From positions 1 to 57,357 of the forward strand of contig CAJWAA010000016.1 of NCBI GenBank assembly GCA_913020295.1: DNA of 57,357 nt, written 5' to 3'. Shown one piece after another: positions 27,767 through 39,335 of this stretch. The number at the start of each line of letters is the position of its first letter. Positions within the stretch are counted from its first letter, which is position 1. The stretch is from an uncultured Flavobacteriaceae bacterium. Lineage in GTDB: Bacteria; Bacteroidota; Bacteroidia; Flavobacteriales; Flavobacteriaceae. The position numbers and the translations under genes are program-made. The notes under the pieces were generated by a model. That model did not search any database and was not told where the DNA came from. It was given only the letters and a program-made list of their open reading frames with translations.

Positions 27767-30742
27767 CTAGACCATTACCCTATTTTCTATCTCTTTCTCA
27801 AGTGCTTTACCTTTTTGGGTATCAAACATGACCGGTGTTGCTATAAAGACCGAAGAATAGGTCCCAACGATTACCCCAACAATTAACGCAAACATAAACC
27901 CTCTGATGGATTCCCCACCGAAAATAAATATGGCTAAAAGAACAATCAAAGTGGTCAAAGAAGTGTTGAGAGTTCGGCTTAGGGTGCTGTTTAGGGCAGC
28001 GTTGACCGTGTCGTTAAACTTCCATTTGGTATGCTCGCCTACATATTCACGGATGCGATCAAAAACTACCACCGTATCGTTGAGGGAATAACCAATCACG
28101 GTAAGCACTGCTGCAATAAAGGCCTGATTGATTTCCATATTAAAAGGCATAACCTTATAGGTCAAGGAAAAAATTCCCAACACAATCAATACATCATGGA
28201 ATACGGCAGCAACGGCTCCCAATGAAAACTGCCATTTTCTAAATCTCAATAGAATATAGAGAAAAACGACGATCAGTGATCCTATAACGGCCAAAAAGGA
28301 GTTTTTCTTGATATCGTCTGCAATGGTAGGTCCTACTTTAATGGAGGACATAATCCCCACCTTCTTGTCTTCAGCCCCGTTAATAAAAGTATCATACGTC
28401 AGTCCGTCAGGGAGAAAAGACTTAAGCGACTCAAATAAAATATTTTGAATTTCATTATCAACGGCCAGGCCTTCTACATCCACCTTGTAGTTGGTGGTAA
28501 TTTTCAATTGGTTTTCTTCCCCAAAAGTTTTGACCTCCGCACTTCCCAAGGAAGGAATCAAACTGGATTGTATCTTAGAGGGGCTGATTATATTATCAAA
28601 TCGAACAGTATAAGATCGTCCTCCTACAAAGTCCACCCCTTGATTCAAGCCCTGAAAGGAAAGTGATAGCAAACTAACGGTAACGATAATCGCTGAGACA
28701 ACATAGGCGATTTTTCTTTTTTGTAAAAAACTGATATTGATATTGGTAAATAATGATTGGGTCAATCGGGTACCAAAAGTAAGAGATTTTCCTTTTTCGT
28801 TTCGAGCGTCAATAAAAAAACGGGTAATAAATATGGCAGTAAAGAGCGAAGTTGCTATACCGATCAATAAGGTCGTTGCAAATCCTTTGATGGGTCCAGT
28901 ACCAAATACAAAAAGGATTAATGCGGTAAGTCCGGTAGTTATATTGGCATCTAAAATAGAGGAAAGCGCATTATTGAATCCGTCAGCAATGGCTTTTCTC
29001 AGGCCTTTACCTTTTTTGAGTTCCTCTCTCACCCTTTCAAAGATCAATACGTTTGCATCAACTGATATACCGATGGTCAATACAATACCGGCAATACCGG
29101 GCAAAGTCAATACAGCCCCCAATCCAGCAAGAATACCGAAAATAAGGAGTATGTTGAGCACCAGAGCGACATCGGCAAATATCCCAGCGGTTCCATAATA
29201 GAAAATCATCCAGACCAACACCAATATCAATGCGATAATAAAGGAGTACACCCCACTTTGAATGGCTTCTCTACCCAAAGAGGGTCCTACAATTTCGGAT
29301 TGTATTATCTCTGCAGCAGCAGGAAGTTTTCCTGCTCGCAATACATTGGCCAAATCAATGGCTTCGTTAAGGGAAAAATTTCCGGTGATCTCGGATCGTC
29401 CCCCAGAAATTGCACCATTGGAAACTCCAGGTGCAGAATAGACAATATCGTCTAACACAATAGCAATATTGGTTGCTTCGCGAAAAGCTTTTCCGGTCAT
29501 GTTTTCCCAAGTTCTTGCACCTTGGGTATTCATTTGCATGGACACGGCAGGGTTGCCCATCATGTCATAGGTTTGCATCGCATCGACCACTACTCCACCG
29601 CTGAGCGGTGCTAAGTCATCTCGATTGGACTTTAGGGCATAAAGTTCAATCACCTCACTGGTAGGAGCAGGCTTACCCCAGGCAAAACGAATGTATCTCA
29701 AATCTCTAGGCAATAACTTTCTAACCTCGGGCGTATCTAAATATTTCATAACCAAGTCCGCATCCTTAGCTGAAAACTGTGCCAAAACCGGTCCTCCCTG
29801 AAAACCAGACCCAACTATCAAATCCAACAATGGATTGACGGAAGCGACACTGGTGGAATCTTGAGCCTCTACATCGGCCAACAGGTCATCAATTGAAGAC
29901 TCATCGGTGGCAGGCTCCTGTTCGGGAGCAGAAGTTTGAACAGTGGTTTTAAGGTATTCGTTGGCGGCGGACAAAAAACCAAACAACTGATCGTTTTTAT
30001 AAGTTTCCCAAAATTCAAGCTGGGCAGTGCTTTGTAATAGATTTTTGACCCGATCCACATCTTTGGCTCCGGGCAATTCTACCAAAATTCTCCCTGAGGT
30101 TCCCAGTCTTTGGATGTTGGGTTGTGTAACCCCAAACTTATCAATACGCTTTCTCAAAACTTCAAAAGCAGAAATAATGGACTCGTCCACCTTACGCCTT
30201 AAAATGGGCTGAACCTCGGTATCAGACATTTGAAAAGTAATTTCATCACTCAGCGTGCGGTTGGCAAAAATATCGGGTGTAGCCAATTGCAAGTCTCCTT
30301 TTGAGGATTCGAATGCAATGAAAAAAGATTCTATGTAGGGATCGTTGCTACTGACCTGCAAAATATCGGCTTGATCCAACGCCTTGTTGAATACCGGGTT
30401 TTTGGAGTTTTCTGCCAATCCCTTGAGAATGTCTTTGACCGATATTTGTAGGATGACGTTGATCCCTCCTTTGAGGTCCAATCCTTTGTTGAGTTCTTTG
30501 CCTTTGGCATCGTTGTAAGAAGTGAATCCAAAAATGGGTGCATTACCTATAGAATCAAGGTAATCGACCACAGCGCGGTCCCTCAATTCGATGTAATCCT
30601 CTACATCTTCTGCATACTGGGCGGTAGCGAAAGCCTTAGCTTGAGATTCTTTCTGACTAGAAATAAATGTAAATGAAAGTTGGTAGATACTCACAAATCC
30701 AAAAAGGATCGCAAAGAGTCTAATGAGTCCGTTGTTTTGCAT
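27767..30742 (-). CDS. secDF: SecDF fused protein-export subunit
   Basis: Uses proton flow to pull proteins released by SecYEG out on the periplasmic side. The 991-residue protein fuses SecD (residues ~1-650, with a large periplasmic P1 domain and the motifs LDLKGGINVILQ and ISVDANVLIFERVREE) to SecF (about 670-991, with GVDFVGGRSYTVRF and GYSLNDTVVVFDRIRE). This is the standard fusion in Bacteroidota. A low-complexity acidic stretch (about 275-295) interrupts the periplasmic domain. A good TTG/TATATTTG promoter lies just upstream. Confidence 0.96.
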   Translation of the reverse strand: MQNNGLIRLFAILFGFVSIYQLSFTFISSQKESQAKAFATAQYAEDVEDYIELRDRAVVDYLDSIGNAPIFGFTSYNDAKGKELNKGLDLKGGINVILQISVKDILKGLAENSKNPVFNKALDQADILQVSSNDPYIESFFIAFESSKGDLQLATPDIFANRTLSDEITFQMSDTEVQPILRRKVDESIISAFEVLRKRIDKFGVTQPNIQRLGTSGRILVELPGAKDVDRVKNLLQSTAQLEFWETYKNDQLFGFLSAANEYLKTTVQTSAPEQEPATDESSIDDLLADVEAQDSTSVASVNPLLDLIVGSGFQGGPVLAQFSAKDADLVMKYLDTPEVRKLLPRDLRYIRFAWGKPAPTSEVIELYALKSNRDDLAPLSGGVVVDAMQTYDMMGNPAVSMQMNTQGARTWENMTGKAFREATNIAIVLDDIVYSAPGVSNGAISGGRSEITGNFSLNEAIDLANVLRAGKLPAAAEIIQSEIVGPSLGREAIQSGVYSFIIALILVLVWMIFYYGTAGIFADVALVLNILLIFGILAGLGAVLTLPGIAGIVLTIGISVDANVLIFERVREELKKGKGLRKAIADGFNNALSSILDANITTGLTALILFVFGTGPIKGFATTLLIGIATSLFTAIFITRFFIDARNEKGKSLTFGTRLTQSLFTNINISFLQKRKIAYVVSAIIVTVSLLSLSFQGLNQGVDFVGGRSYTVRFDNIISPSKIQSSLIPSLGSAEVKTFGEENQLKITTNYKVDVEGLAVDNEIQNILFESLKSFLPDGLTYDTFINGAEDKKVGIMSSIKVGPTIADDIKKNSFLAVIGSLIVVFLYILLRFRKWQFSLGAVAAVFHDVLIVLGIFSLTYKVMPFNMEINQAFIAAVLTVIGYSLNDTVVVFDRIREYVGEHTKWKFNDTVNAALNSTLSRTLNTSLTTLIVLLAIFIFGGESIRGFMFALIVGVIVGTYSSVFIATPVMFDTQKGKALEKEIENRVMV

Positions 30743-30772
30743 TTTGGTTTTTGTTTACGCTAAATAAGCGTG

Positions 30773-30803
30773 CAAATATAAAGTTTAGGCAATGATTTAG
30801 CAA
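30773..30803 (-). promoter_or_regulatory. Bacteroidota-type promoter for secDF
   Basis: Read on the minus strand: TTG at -33 (30801-30803), a 20-base spacer, then TATATTTG (30773-30780) matching TAnnTTTG. It ends about 30 bases before the secDF start codon. Motif and spacing fit the sigma-70 consensus described for Bacteroides and Flavobacterium. Confidence 0.7.
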
Positions 30804-30852
30804 CTTTAAAGCGTATTAAACCCCTTATAAAGCAGCAGTCAAGGCAAATGCC

Positions 30853-31788
30853 TTATTTCAATAAGTCCTTTAGTGCTTCATTCATGGTTTTGACCGCTGC
30901 AGCGCTTTGGTTGAATTTTTCTTGTTCCGCCACATTAAGTTGAACATCTACGATGGATTCCAAACCGTTTTTTCCAATGATACAAGGCACTCCAATACAG
31001 AGGTCTTCCTGTTGGTATTCTCCATCGAGGAGAACCGAACAGGGGATCATTCTCTTTTGATCATTGACAATACTGTCCACCAAATAGGCTACGGAAGCAC
31101 CAGGTGCATACCAAGCAGAGGTCCCCAATAATTTAGTAAGGGTTGCACCTCCTAACATAGTAGAGGCGGCTACTTGCTCCAAATCCTCATCAGTAAGGTG
31201 CTGAGAAACCGGTGTACCATTATAACTGGCCAATCGGGTTAAAGGGATCATGGTGGTATCTCCATGGCCACCGATGACCATCCCTTGGATGTCGTTGGCG
31301 GGTTTATCCAAAGCCAAGGACAGATAGGTTTTAAACCTAGAGCTGTCCAAAGCTCCTCCCATACCAATGACACGATTTTTGGGCAATCCCGTCGCCTTAA
31401 GTGTCAAATAGGTCATAGTATCCATAGGGTTGGAGACCACTACGATAACGGTATTGGGCGAATGTTCCAAGATGCTGTTGGAAACCGATTGCACGATCCC
31501 GGCATTGATACCAATCAATTCCTCACGGGTCATTCCCGGTTTTCTTGGTACTCCAGAAGTAATCACGACCACATCGCTCTCTTTGGTAGTGAAATAATCG
31601 TTGGTCACCCCCGTGATTCGAGAATTAAACCCTAAGGTGGTGGCGGTCTGCATCAAATCCAGTGCCTTGCCTTCGGCAAAACCTTCTTTAATGTCTAACA
31701 ATACTACTTCACTGGCAATCGACTTGATGGCGATATATTCTGCACAAGAGGCCCCTACATTTCCGGCGCCAACAATGGTTACTTTCAT
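30853..31788 (-). CDS. mdh: Malate dehydrogenase
   Basis: Oxidises malate to oxaloacetate with NAD in the TCA cycle. The 311-residue protein has the Rossmann loop VGAGNVGASCAEY (residues 6-18), an acidic LDIKEG that selects NAD, substrate arginines in SGVPRKPGMTREEL (about 82-95) and the catalytic His in IGGHGDTTM (about 174). Layout and length match the LDH-like MDH type. Encoded upstream of secDF, 110 bases away, with its own leader. Confidence 0.96.
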   Translation of the reverse strand: MKVTIVGAGNVGASCAEYIAIKSIASEVVLLDIKEGFAEGKALDLMQTATTLGFNSRITGVTNDYFTTKESDVVVITSGVPRKPGMTREELIGINAGIVQSVSNSILEHSPNTVIVVVSNPMDTMTYLTLKATGLPKNRVIGMGGALDSSRFKTYLSLALDKPANDIQGMVIGGHGDTTMIPLTRLASYNGTPVSQHLTDEDLEQVAASTMLGGATLTKLLGTSAWYAPGASVAYLVDSIVNDQKRMIPCSVLLDGEYQQEDLCIGVPCIIGKNGLESIVDVQLNVAEQEKFNQSAAAVKTMNEALKDLLK

Positions 31789-31943
31789 GCGTTTGAGTCT
31801 ATTTTAACTAGCTGATATTTAACAATTTACTTGAATTGAGAAGCTTATCTTCATTCTTTAAACCCATCTTTAAGGGTTAAAATTCTAAAAACCCTATAAA
31901 ATTAATGGATTTTGCGGGAGTGGAGCCATTGAAATCCTAAAAT

Positions 31944-34007
<2,064 letters not shown>

Positions 34008-34048
34008 TTACAGTAAACTCAGTGCAAAATTACTAAATAAAACCAGCA

Positions 34049-35713
34049 CTAATATGCATCGTCGTGAACCTTGGCCACTGCTCTTCCGCTGGGGTCATTT
34101 TGATTCCTGAAAGCCTCGTCCCACTCCAGTGCAATAGGGGTGCTACAAGCTACCGATGGCACAGAAGGAACACTCAATGCAGCTGCATCACTTGGGAAAT
34201 GTTCTTCGAAAATGGAACGGTAGTAAAACTCCTCTTTGTTTTGTGGGGTTTGTAGTGGAAATCTAAAGTGGGCATTATCCATTTGATCATCGGTTACCGA
34301 GGCTTCAACCAACTCTTTGAGGGTATCGATCCAACTGTATCCGACACCGTCTGAGAACTGCTCTTTTTGTCGCCAAGCAACGCTTTCAGGTAAGTAGTCT
34401 TCAAATGCTTTTCGAACTACCCATTTTTCCATGCGTTCCTTATTGATCATTTTATCTTTAGGGTTGATGCGCATGGCTACATCGATAAATTCCTTGTCTA
34501 AAAATGGGACTCGACCTTCTATTCCCCATGCAGCTAAGGACTTGTTGGCCCTGAGGCAATCGTATTGATGTAATTTATCGAGTTTTCTGACAGTTTCTTT
34601 GTGGAATTCCTCGGCCGAAGGAGCTTTATGGAAGTACAAGTAGCCACCAAAAAGTTCATCGGCACCTTCTCCAGAAAGTACCATTTTGATACCGTGAGAT
34701 TTAATGCATCGCGCCATTAAAAACATAGGGGTAGAAGCCCTAACGGTGGTTATGTCATAGGTTTCCAAGTGGTAGATGACATCCTTTATGGCATCCAAAC
34801 CTTCTTGAATCGTAAAAATAACCTCGTGATGAATGGAACCGATGTGTTCAGAAACTTTTTTGGCGGCAGCCAAGTCGGGAGAACCTTCCAGTCCTACCGA
34901 AAAAGAATGTAATTGAGGCCACCAGGCTTCTTGAGTGTCCTTGGATTCTATGCGTTTGGAAGAAAACTTTTTGGCCAATGCCGATGTTATAGAAGAATCC
35001 AATCCCCCCGATAATAATACTCCATAGGGTACATCACTCATTAGTTGTCTGTGAACTGCGTTTGAAAGTGCATCATGTAAATCTTCAATATTGGTTGGGT
35101 TACCTTTTACTTTTTCAAAGTCTACCCAGTCTCTTTTGTACCAGCGGGTCGGCGTTTGGTCTCCAGATTTCCAATAATGACCAGGAGGAAAAAGTTCTAT
35201 TTGGGCACAAATTCCCTCCAGAGCTTTTAGCTCGGAGGCAACATAAAAAGTTCCATATTTGTCCCAGCCCATGTATAATGGAATGATTCCCATGTGATCC
35301 CGCGCGATGAAATAACTATCGTTTTTACAATCATAAATTGCAAAGGCAAATATCCCGTTAAGATCGTCTACAAAATCAGGTCCTTTTTCTTGATATAGGG
35401 CCAAAATGACTTCACAATCGGATTCGGTTCTAAATTGATATTTTCCTTTAAAGTGTTTTCTTAAATCAAGGTGGTTGTATATTTCTCCATTAGCAGCTAA
35501 AATAATCCTGCTGTCCTCGCTATACAAGGGCTGCTTACCGGAAGCAGGATCAACAATAGCCAACCTTTCATGACCCAGTATGGCATTTTTGCTGTGGTAG
35601 ATACCACTCCAGTCGGGACCTCTGTGTCTGACACGTTTTGACATTTCCAGTATTTGAGGTCTAAGCGTTTCGGAGTCTTGCTTAAGATCAAAGGCACACA
35701 CAATTCCACACAT
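34049..35713 (-). CDS. asnB: Asparagine synthase (glutamine-hydrolysing), AsnB type
   Basis: Makes asparagine from aspartate using glutamine nitrogen and ATP. The 554-residue protein has the catalytic Cys at position 2 (MCGIVCAFD), glutaminase motifs HRGPDWSGIY and AANGEIYNH, then the synthetase domain with the PP-loop LLSGGLDSSI (about residue 236) and VLSGEGADELFGGY (about 347). The length is like E. coli AsnB. A candidate TAATTTTG element lies 17 bases upstream. Confidence 0.95.
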   Translation of the reverse strand: MCGIVCAFDLKQDSETLRPQILEMSKRVRHRGPDWSGIYHSKNAILGHERLAIVDPASGKQPLYSEDSRIILAANGEIYNHLDLRKHFKGKYQFRTESDCEVILALYQEKGPDFVDDLNGIFAFAIYDCKNDSYFIARDHMGIIPLYMGWDKYGTFYVASELKALEGICAQIELFPPGHYWKSGDQTPTRWYKRDWVDFEKVKGNPTNIEDLHDALSNAVHRQLMSDVPYGVLLSGGLDSSITSALAKKFSSKRIESKDTQEAWWPQLHSFSVGLEGSPDLAAAKKVSEHIGSIHHEVIFTIQEGLDAIKDVIYHLETYDITTVRASTPMFLMARCIKSHGIKMVLSGEGADELFGGYLYFHKAPSAEEFHKETVRKLDKLHQYDCLRANKSLAAWGIEGRVPFLDKEFIDVAMRINPKDKMINKERMEKWVVRKAFEDYLPESVAWRQKEQFSDGVGYSWIDTLKELVEASVTDDQMDNAHFRFPLQTPQNKEEFYYRSIFEEHFPSDAAALSVPSVPSVACSTPIALEWDEAFRNQNDPSGRAVAKVHDDAY

Positions 35714-35729
35714 GATTTAAATTTTTAAG

Positions 35730-35737
35730 CAAAATTA
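35730..35737 (-). promoter_or_regulatory. Candidate -7 element (TAATTTTG) upstream of asnB
   Basis: Minus-strand TAnnTTTG match 16 bases before the asnB ATG. The surrounding sequence is extremely AT-rich and no -33 TTG is seen, so chance is possible. Confidence 0.35.
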
Positions 35738-35872
35738 TGTAAATATTTTAATATTTTGATTAGAAAAGTAAATATGATGTGTAATATCAACTATTATAGC
35801 AAAATTTATTAAAAATTAAAAGAATTTTATAAAAAAAAAAAGGAAAAGTTAAAATCTTAAGCTAAATTATTT

Positions 35873-37501
35873 TCAGAGTCGGTTGCTGAATACAATTTTT
35901 CCGTTAAGAATAGTTGCGACGATTCTTGTATGAAGAACACTTTCGATCTTCACCTTCATGATATCTTGATCTAAAATAATAAAATCCGCAAATTTACCGA
36001 CCTCAATACTGCCTTTTTCATTTTCTTCAAAATTGGCATAAGCCGCCCATCGGGTCAAACCTAAAAGGGCTTCATAGCGTGATAAGGCGTTTTCGGGCTG
36101 AAAAGCTTCGTTAGATTTTTGACCGGGGACTTTTCGGGCGACCGCAGCATAGAAGGTTTGAAAGGGATTGATTTCTTCAACAGGGAAATCGGTACCGAAT
36201 GCGAGGACTCCAGACCAATCCAGCAGATCCTTGTATGCATAAGAGTTTTTTAAGCGCTCCGCACCGAGGCGATCGATGGCCCAATCCTTGTCACTGACAG
36301 CGTGGATGGGTTGAACGGAAGGAATGATTTTGGTATTGAACCTGGGGAAATCTTCTTTGGCAATCACCTGCGCGTGTTCTATTCTCCATCGGGGATCCTC
36401 TTTTGCAGCGAGTACCCGGTTGTACACCTCTAAAACTGCCCGATTAGCAGCATCACCAATGGCATGGGTATTCATTTGAAAGGATTTTTCTGCCAAAAGA
36501 TTAGCTAATCGCATTAATGAATCTTTAGAAATCAGCAAGCTGCTTTTGTAACCCTTTTGGTCACTGTAATCTTCAATCAATGCTGCTCCTCTGGATCCCA
36601 GTGCACCATCGGCAAAAACCTTAACGGAATTGACATTTAAAAGATCGGTTTTGAGTTTACCCAGACGAATAAAGTGATCAATATAGGAGGGGTCGTTTTC
36701 AATCATGGCGTATATACGCAGTTTGAGCAAATTCTTTTTTTGTAGACTATCGATTAAGTATATGTCCTGTTTAGATACTCCTGCTTGAGCGACAGTGGTC
36801 AAACCATTTTCAAAACTGAGTTCCTGCGCCTTGAGAAGTGCTTTAATTTTATGTTCTTTAGAAAATTCGGGAATAATATTTTGAACCAATTGCTTGGCAT
36901 TATCTACCAGTACTCCAGTAAGCTTTCCTTCATATTTAATGATTTGCCCTCCATCAACCTTTGTGTCATAATGGATACCCGCGATTTCAAGAGCCTTTTG
37001 ATTAACAAAAAAAGCATGTCCATCGATACGTTCTAGAACTACAGGAGTGTCGGGAAAAGCCATATTGAGTTTTTCGTTATCGAGAGATGAGTCATCACTC
37101 CATTGGTTTTCGTCCCAGCCTCCTCCCCGTATGATTTTTTGACTGTGTTTTTCTTGGTGTTTTTTGATCCTTTCAACGATTTGATCAACACCCTCCGTAC
37201 CTCTCAAATCAGCCTTAAACTGATTTAAACCCAAGGACAAAAGATGTCCGTGAGCATCAATAAATCCGGGGAAAATAGCCAAACCTTGAGCATCAACGGT
37301 GTTGGCAGGGCTGTACTGATTGACCAAATCCTCTCCTCCTACTGCGACGAATTTACCATTCTTAACCACAAAAGCAGATGCTTGGTCAAAATCGGCATTG
37401 ACGGTATAAATTTTGGCATTGTGAACCAATAAATCGACACGCTCCGTGCAGGCTGTAGCGAGGCAAAAAATGATAAGCAGAAAAAGGGGATTTTTTTCCA
37501 T
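35873..37501 (-). CDS. YtcJ-like amidohydrolase lipoprotein
   Basis: A 542-residue metal-dependent hydrolase of the YtcJ/AepA group (amidohydrolase family 3). The N-terminus ends in LATAC (lipobox, Cys about residue 18), so it is probably exported and lipid-anchored. The active-site motifs are GFIDAHGHLLSLG (HxH, about 78-90), a Lys/Glu region with DGALGSRG (about 297), NTHAIGDAANRA (about 343), RIEHAQVIA and FGTDFPVE (catalytic Asp). The family hydrolyses C-N bonds in amide-like substrates; the true substrate is unknown. It stands alone, with about 160 bases to asnB. Confidence 0.88.
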   Translation of the reverse strand: MEKNPLFLLIIFCLATACTERVDLLVHNAKIYTVNADFDQASAFVVKNGKFVAVGGEDLVNQYSPANTVDAQGLAIFPGFIDAHGHLLSLGLNQFKADLRGTEGVDQIVERIKKHQEKHSQKIIRGGGWDENQWSDDSSLDNEKLNMAFPDTPVVLERIDGHAFFVNQKALEIAGIHYDTKVDGGQIIKYEGKLTGVLVDNAKQLVQNIIPEFSKEHKIKALLKAQELSFENGLTTVAQAGVSKQDIYLIDSLQKKNLLKLRIYAMIENDPSYIDHFIRLGKLKTDLLNVNSVKVFADGALGSRGAALIEDYSDQKGYKSSLLISKDSLMRLANLLAEKSFQMNTHAIGDAANRAVLEVYNRVLAAKEDPRWRIEHAQVIAKEDFPRFNTKIIPSVQPIHAVSDKDWAIDRLGAERLKNSYAYKDLLDWSGVLAFGTDFPVEEINPFQTFYAAVARKVPGQKSNEAFQPENALSRYEALLGLTRWAAYANFEENEKGSIEVGKFADFIILDQDIMKVKIESVLHTRIVATILNGKIVFSNRL

Positions 37502-37574
37502 TTGAAAAATATGACCACAAAATTAAACTAAAATATATACTGTTAAAATATTTAGCACTTAGATTGCCAAAATG

Positions 37575-39335
37575 TTAGAGATTAATGTCAAATTTGTAAC
37601 GTATCCCTCCTGAATAGACCTGACTTTGGTTTTGATAATAAGCCCAGCGAGATGTATTTTCGGTGAGGAACATATTTCCTTGGTAAAATAAGTCCCATTG
37701 GGCGTTGATTTTCCATGTAATCGAAGATGCAATACTAAAGACTGACCCCAAAGATTCATTGGTTTCAAAATTTCCATTGTTGTTTTCTGAAAGGAGAACA
37801 ACCTCGTTCCTGACGGTATCCCTATCCCCAATATAATTCCCGCCAACTTGAAAAAATAATTTTCGCCCCAATTTAAAGTTCCCATTCAATTCAATGTTCA
37901 GTGAGGGCACGTTCCAAACTTTTTGATCCCGGTTTCTGTCGTATTTAAAATAACCGGTTTCCAGACTGATTTTATTGTATTCACTGAATCGCATCGCGAT
38001 CCGGGTAACGATACCTATTTTTTCAACGCTGTCGTATATAACTTGGTAAGCATTGGCCAAACGGTAAGCCATATCTTTATTGTTGTGGTCATAGGGCAAA
38101 CGTTTAAACAGTGGGAAGTTGTCGTACTGACTGAAGTGGGCATTGAGCTTGAAAGACAATCCCGATCCCGGGTAGGCATTAAATCCCAGATCACCATGAT
38201 GATTCACTTGGGTGGGTTTGATGGTCAAGGTGGGGGCCACAAAGGGATTTTCGAGAGAGAAAGCTGTAAAACTGTTAAGATCATAGCTGCCATGGTATTT
38301 GACGAAGGGAACCCATTTTCCACTGCCGGACTTGTAAGAAATTTCTGCTTTTGGATATACAAAAAATATCGGATTGCCTTCTTCCATATCTCCAAAAGGG
38401 TAAATTCCTTTGGCACCCAGCAAAAGTTTCAGTTTTTTTCCAACATTCAAAAACTGAAGCTCCAATCGGCCCATTCCTTTTCGAAATCCCAGTGCTTCCT
38501 CATTGTAATAACCCCTCATAAAATCGGTGTTAATTAACTCCAAATGAGGAATCAACTCCAAGTATTGATTGAAAAAAGGAATCCTTATTTGGGTATTGAT
38601 TTTGACAATATGTTCTTTGCTATCAAATAAATCAGTTGTAATGTGAGTGTTAAAATTGACTTTACTGAAAAGACCTTCATACCATTGCCAAAGGGAGCGC
38701 ATAGACAGGTAATTAAGGTTTTGAGAAGGATCTATTACATCGGCTCTAAAAGAAGGTATGTTTTGCCAGTTGGTATTGTAAAGTCCAAAAAAATTGTGTC
38801 CCTGACGGTCAAAACGGAAATCCGAATCCACCCGCATATTGTTTTGTTTGTATTGATAGAGTAAGTCTAAAGAAGTTCTTTTTTTATCACTGTTGAGTAG
38901 CGTTTGATCAATGGCTCCTAGATTTTTGTAAAGAAATTCTAAACCGATGGATTGCATTCGATCCAGGGGTACCATGGTCGAAAGATTGAATTGAAGATAA
39001 GACTGATTTCCAATTCCCCCCATCACGTATGAGTTGTGATAGAAAGAACTTTCTTGGCGTTGTAATTTGAGGGGAGTGGCTTTGTTGGGAATGAAGGTGG
39101 ACAGGACGGGTATGGATTCAAATGTGTAATCTACCTCGATTTTTTTTTGAACCAAAGAGTCGTCAATCTGAGGAAGGGATTGAATTTTAAAAACACTTTT
39201 GAGACTGGGGCTATAAGATTTAACCACAGTAACCTCTTGAGTTCCAAGATCATCGGTTTCTTCTTTTTGGGCCACAGCAACAATGGAGCCAAAAAGGAAC
39301 AACCAGAAACCGATAAAAATATTATTGTATTTCAT
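37575..39335 (-). CDS. Outer membrane beta-barrel protein paired with a TPR protein
   Basis: A 586-residue protein with signal peptide (MKYNNIFIGFWLFLFGSIVA, cleavage near VAQ). After EVTVVKSYSPSLKS (about residues 35-48), a sequence reminiscent of the region just before a TonB plug, the rest is a long series of amphipathic strands ending GGIRYKFDINL, as in outer membrane barrels. No plug domain is seen, so it is not a standard TonB receptor. The start at 39335 is chosen because the signal peptide begins there; it overlaps the upstream TPR gene by 14 bases. Function unknown; the pair looks co-translated. Confidence 0.75.
   Translation of the reverse strand: MKYNNIFIGFWLFLFGSIVAVAQKEETDDLGTQEVTVVKSYSPSLKSVFKIQSLPQIDDSLVQKKIEVDYTFESIPVLSTFIPNKATPLKLQRQESSFYHNSYVMGGIGNQSYLQFNLSTMVPLDRMQSIGLEFLYKNLGAIDQTLLNSDKKRTSLDLLYQYKQNNMRVDSDFRFDRQGHNFFGLYNTNWQNIPSFRADVIDPSQNLNYLSMRSLWQWYEGLFSKVNFNTHITTDLFDSKEHIVKINTQIRIPFFNQYLELIPHLELINTDFMRGYYNEEALGFRKGMGRLELQFLNVGKKLKLLLGAKGIYPFGDMEEGNPIFFVYPKAEISYKSGSGKWVPFVKYHGSYDLNSFTAFSLENPFVAPTLTIKPTQVNHHGDLGFNAYPGSGLSFKLNAHFSQYDNFPLFKRLPYDHNNKDMAYRLANAYQVIYDSVEKIGIVTRIAMRFSEYNKISLETGYFKYDRNRDQKVWNVPSLNIELNGNFKLGRKLFFQVGGNYIGDRDTVRNEVVLLSENNNGNFETNESLGSVFSIASSITWKINAQWDLFYQGNMFLTENTSRWAYYQNQSQVYSGGIRYKFDINL

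Noticed and set aside
28737-29198. A 153-codon plus-strand frame
   Set aside because: It is antisense to the SecD membrane region, whose motifs are intact on the minus strand.
37559-37885. A 108-codon minus-strand frame at the end of the barrel gene
   Set aside because: It is an alternative frame inside the beta-barrel gene, whose own frame carries the strand pattern.
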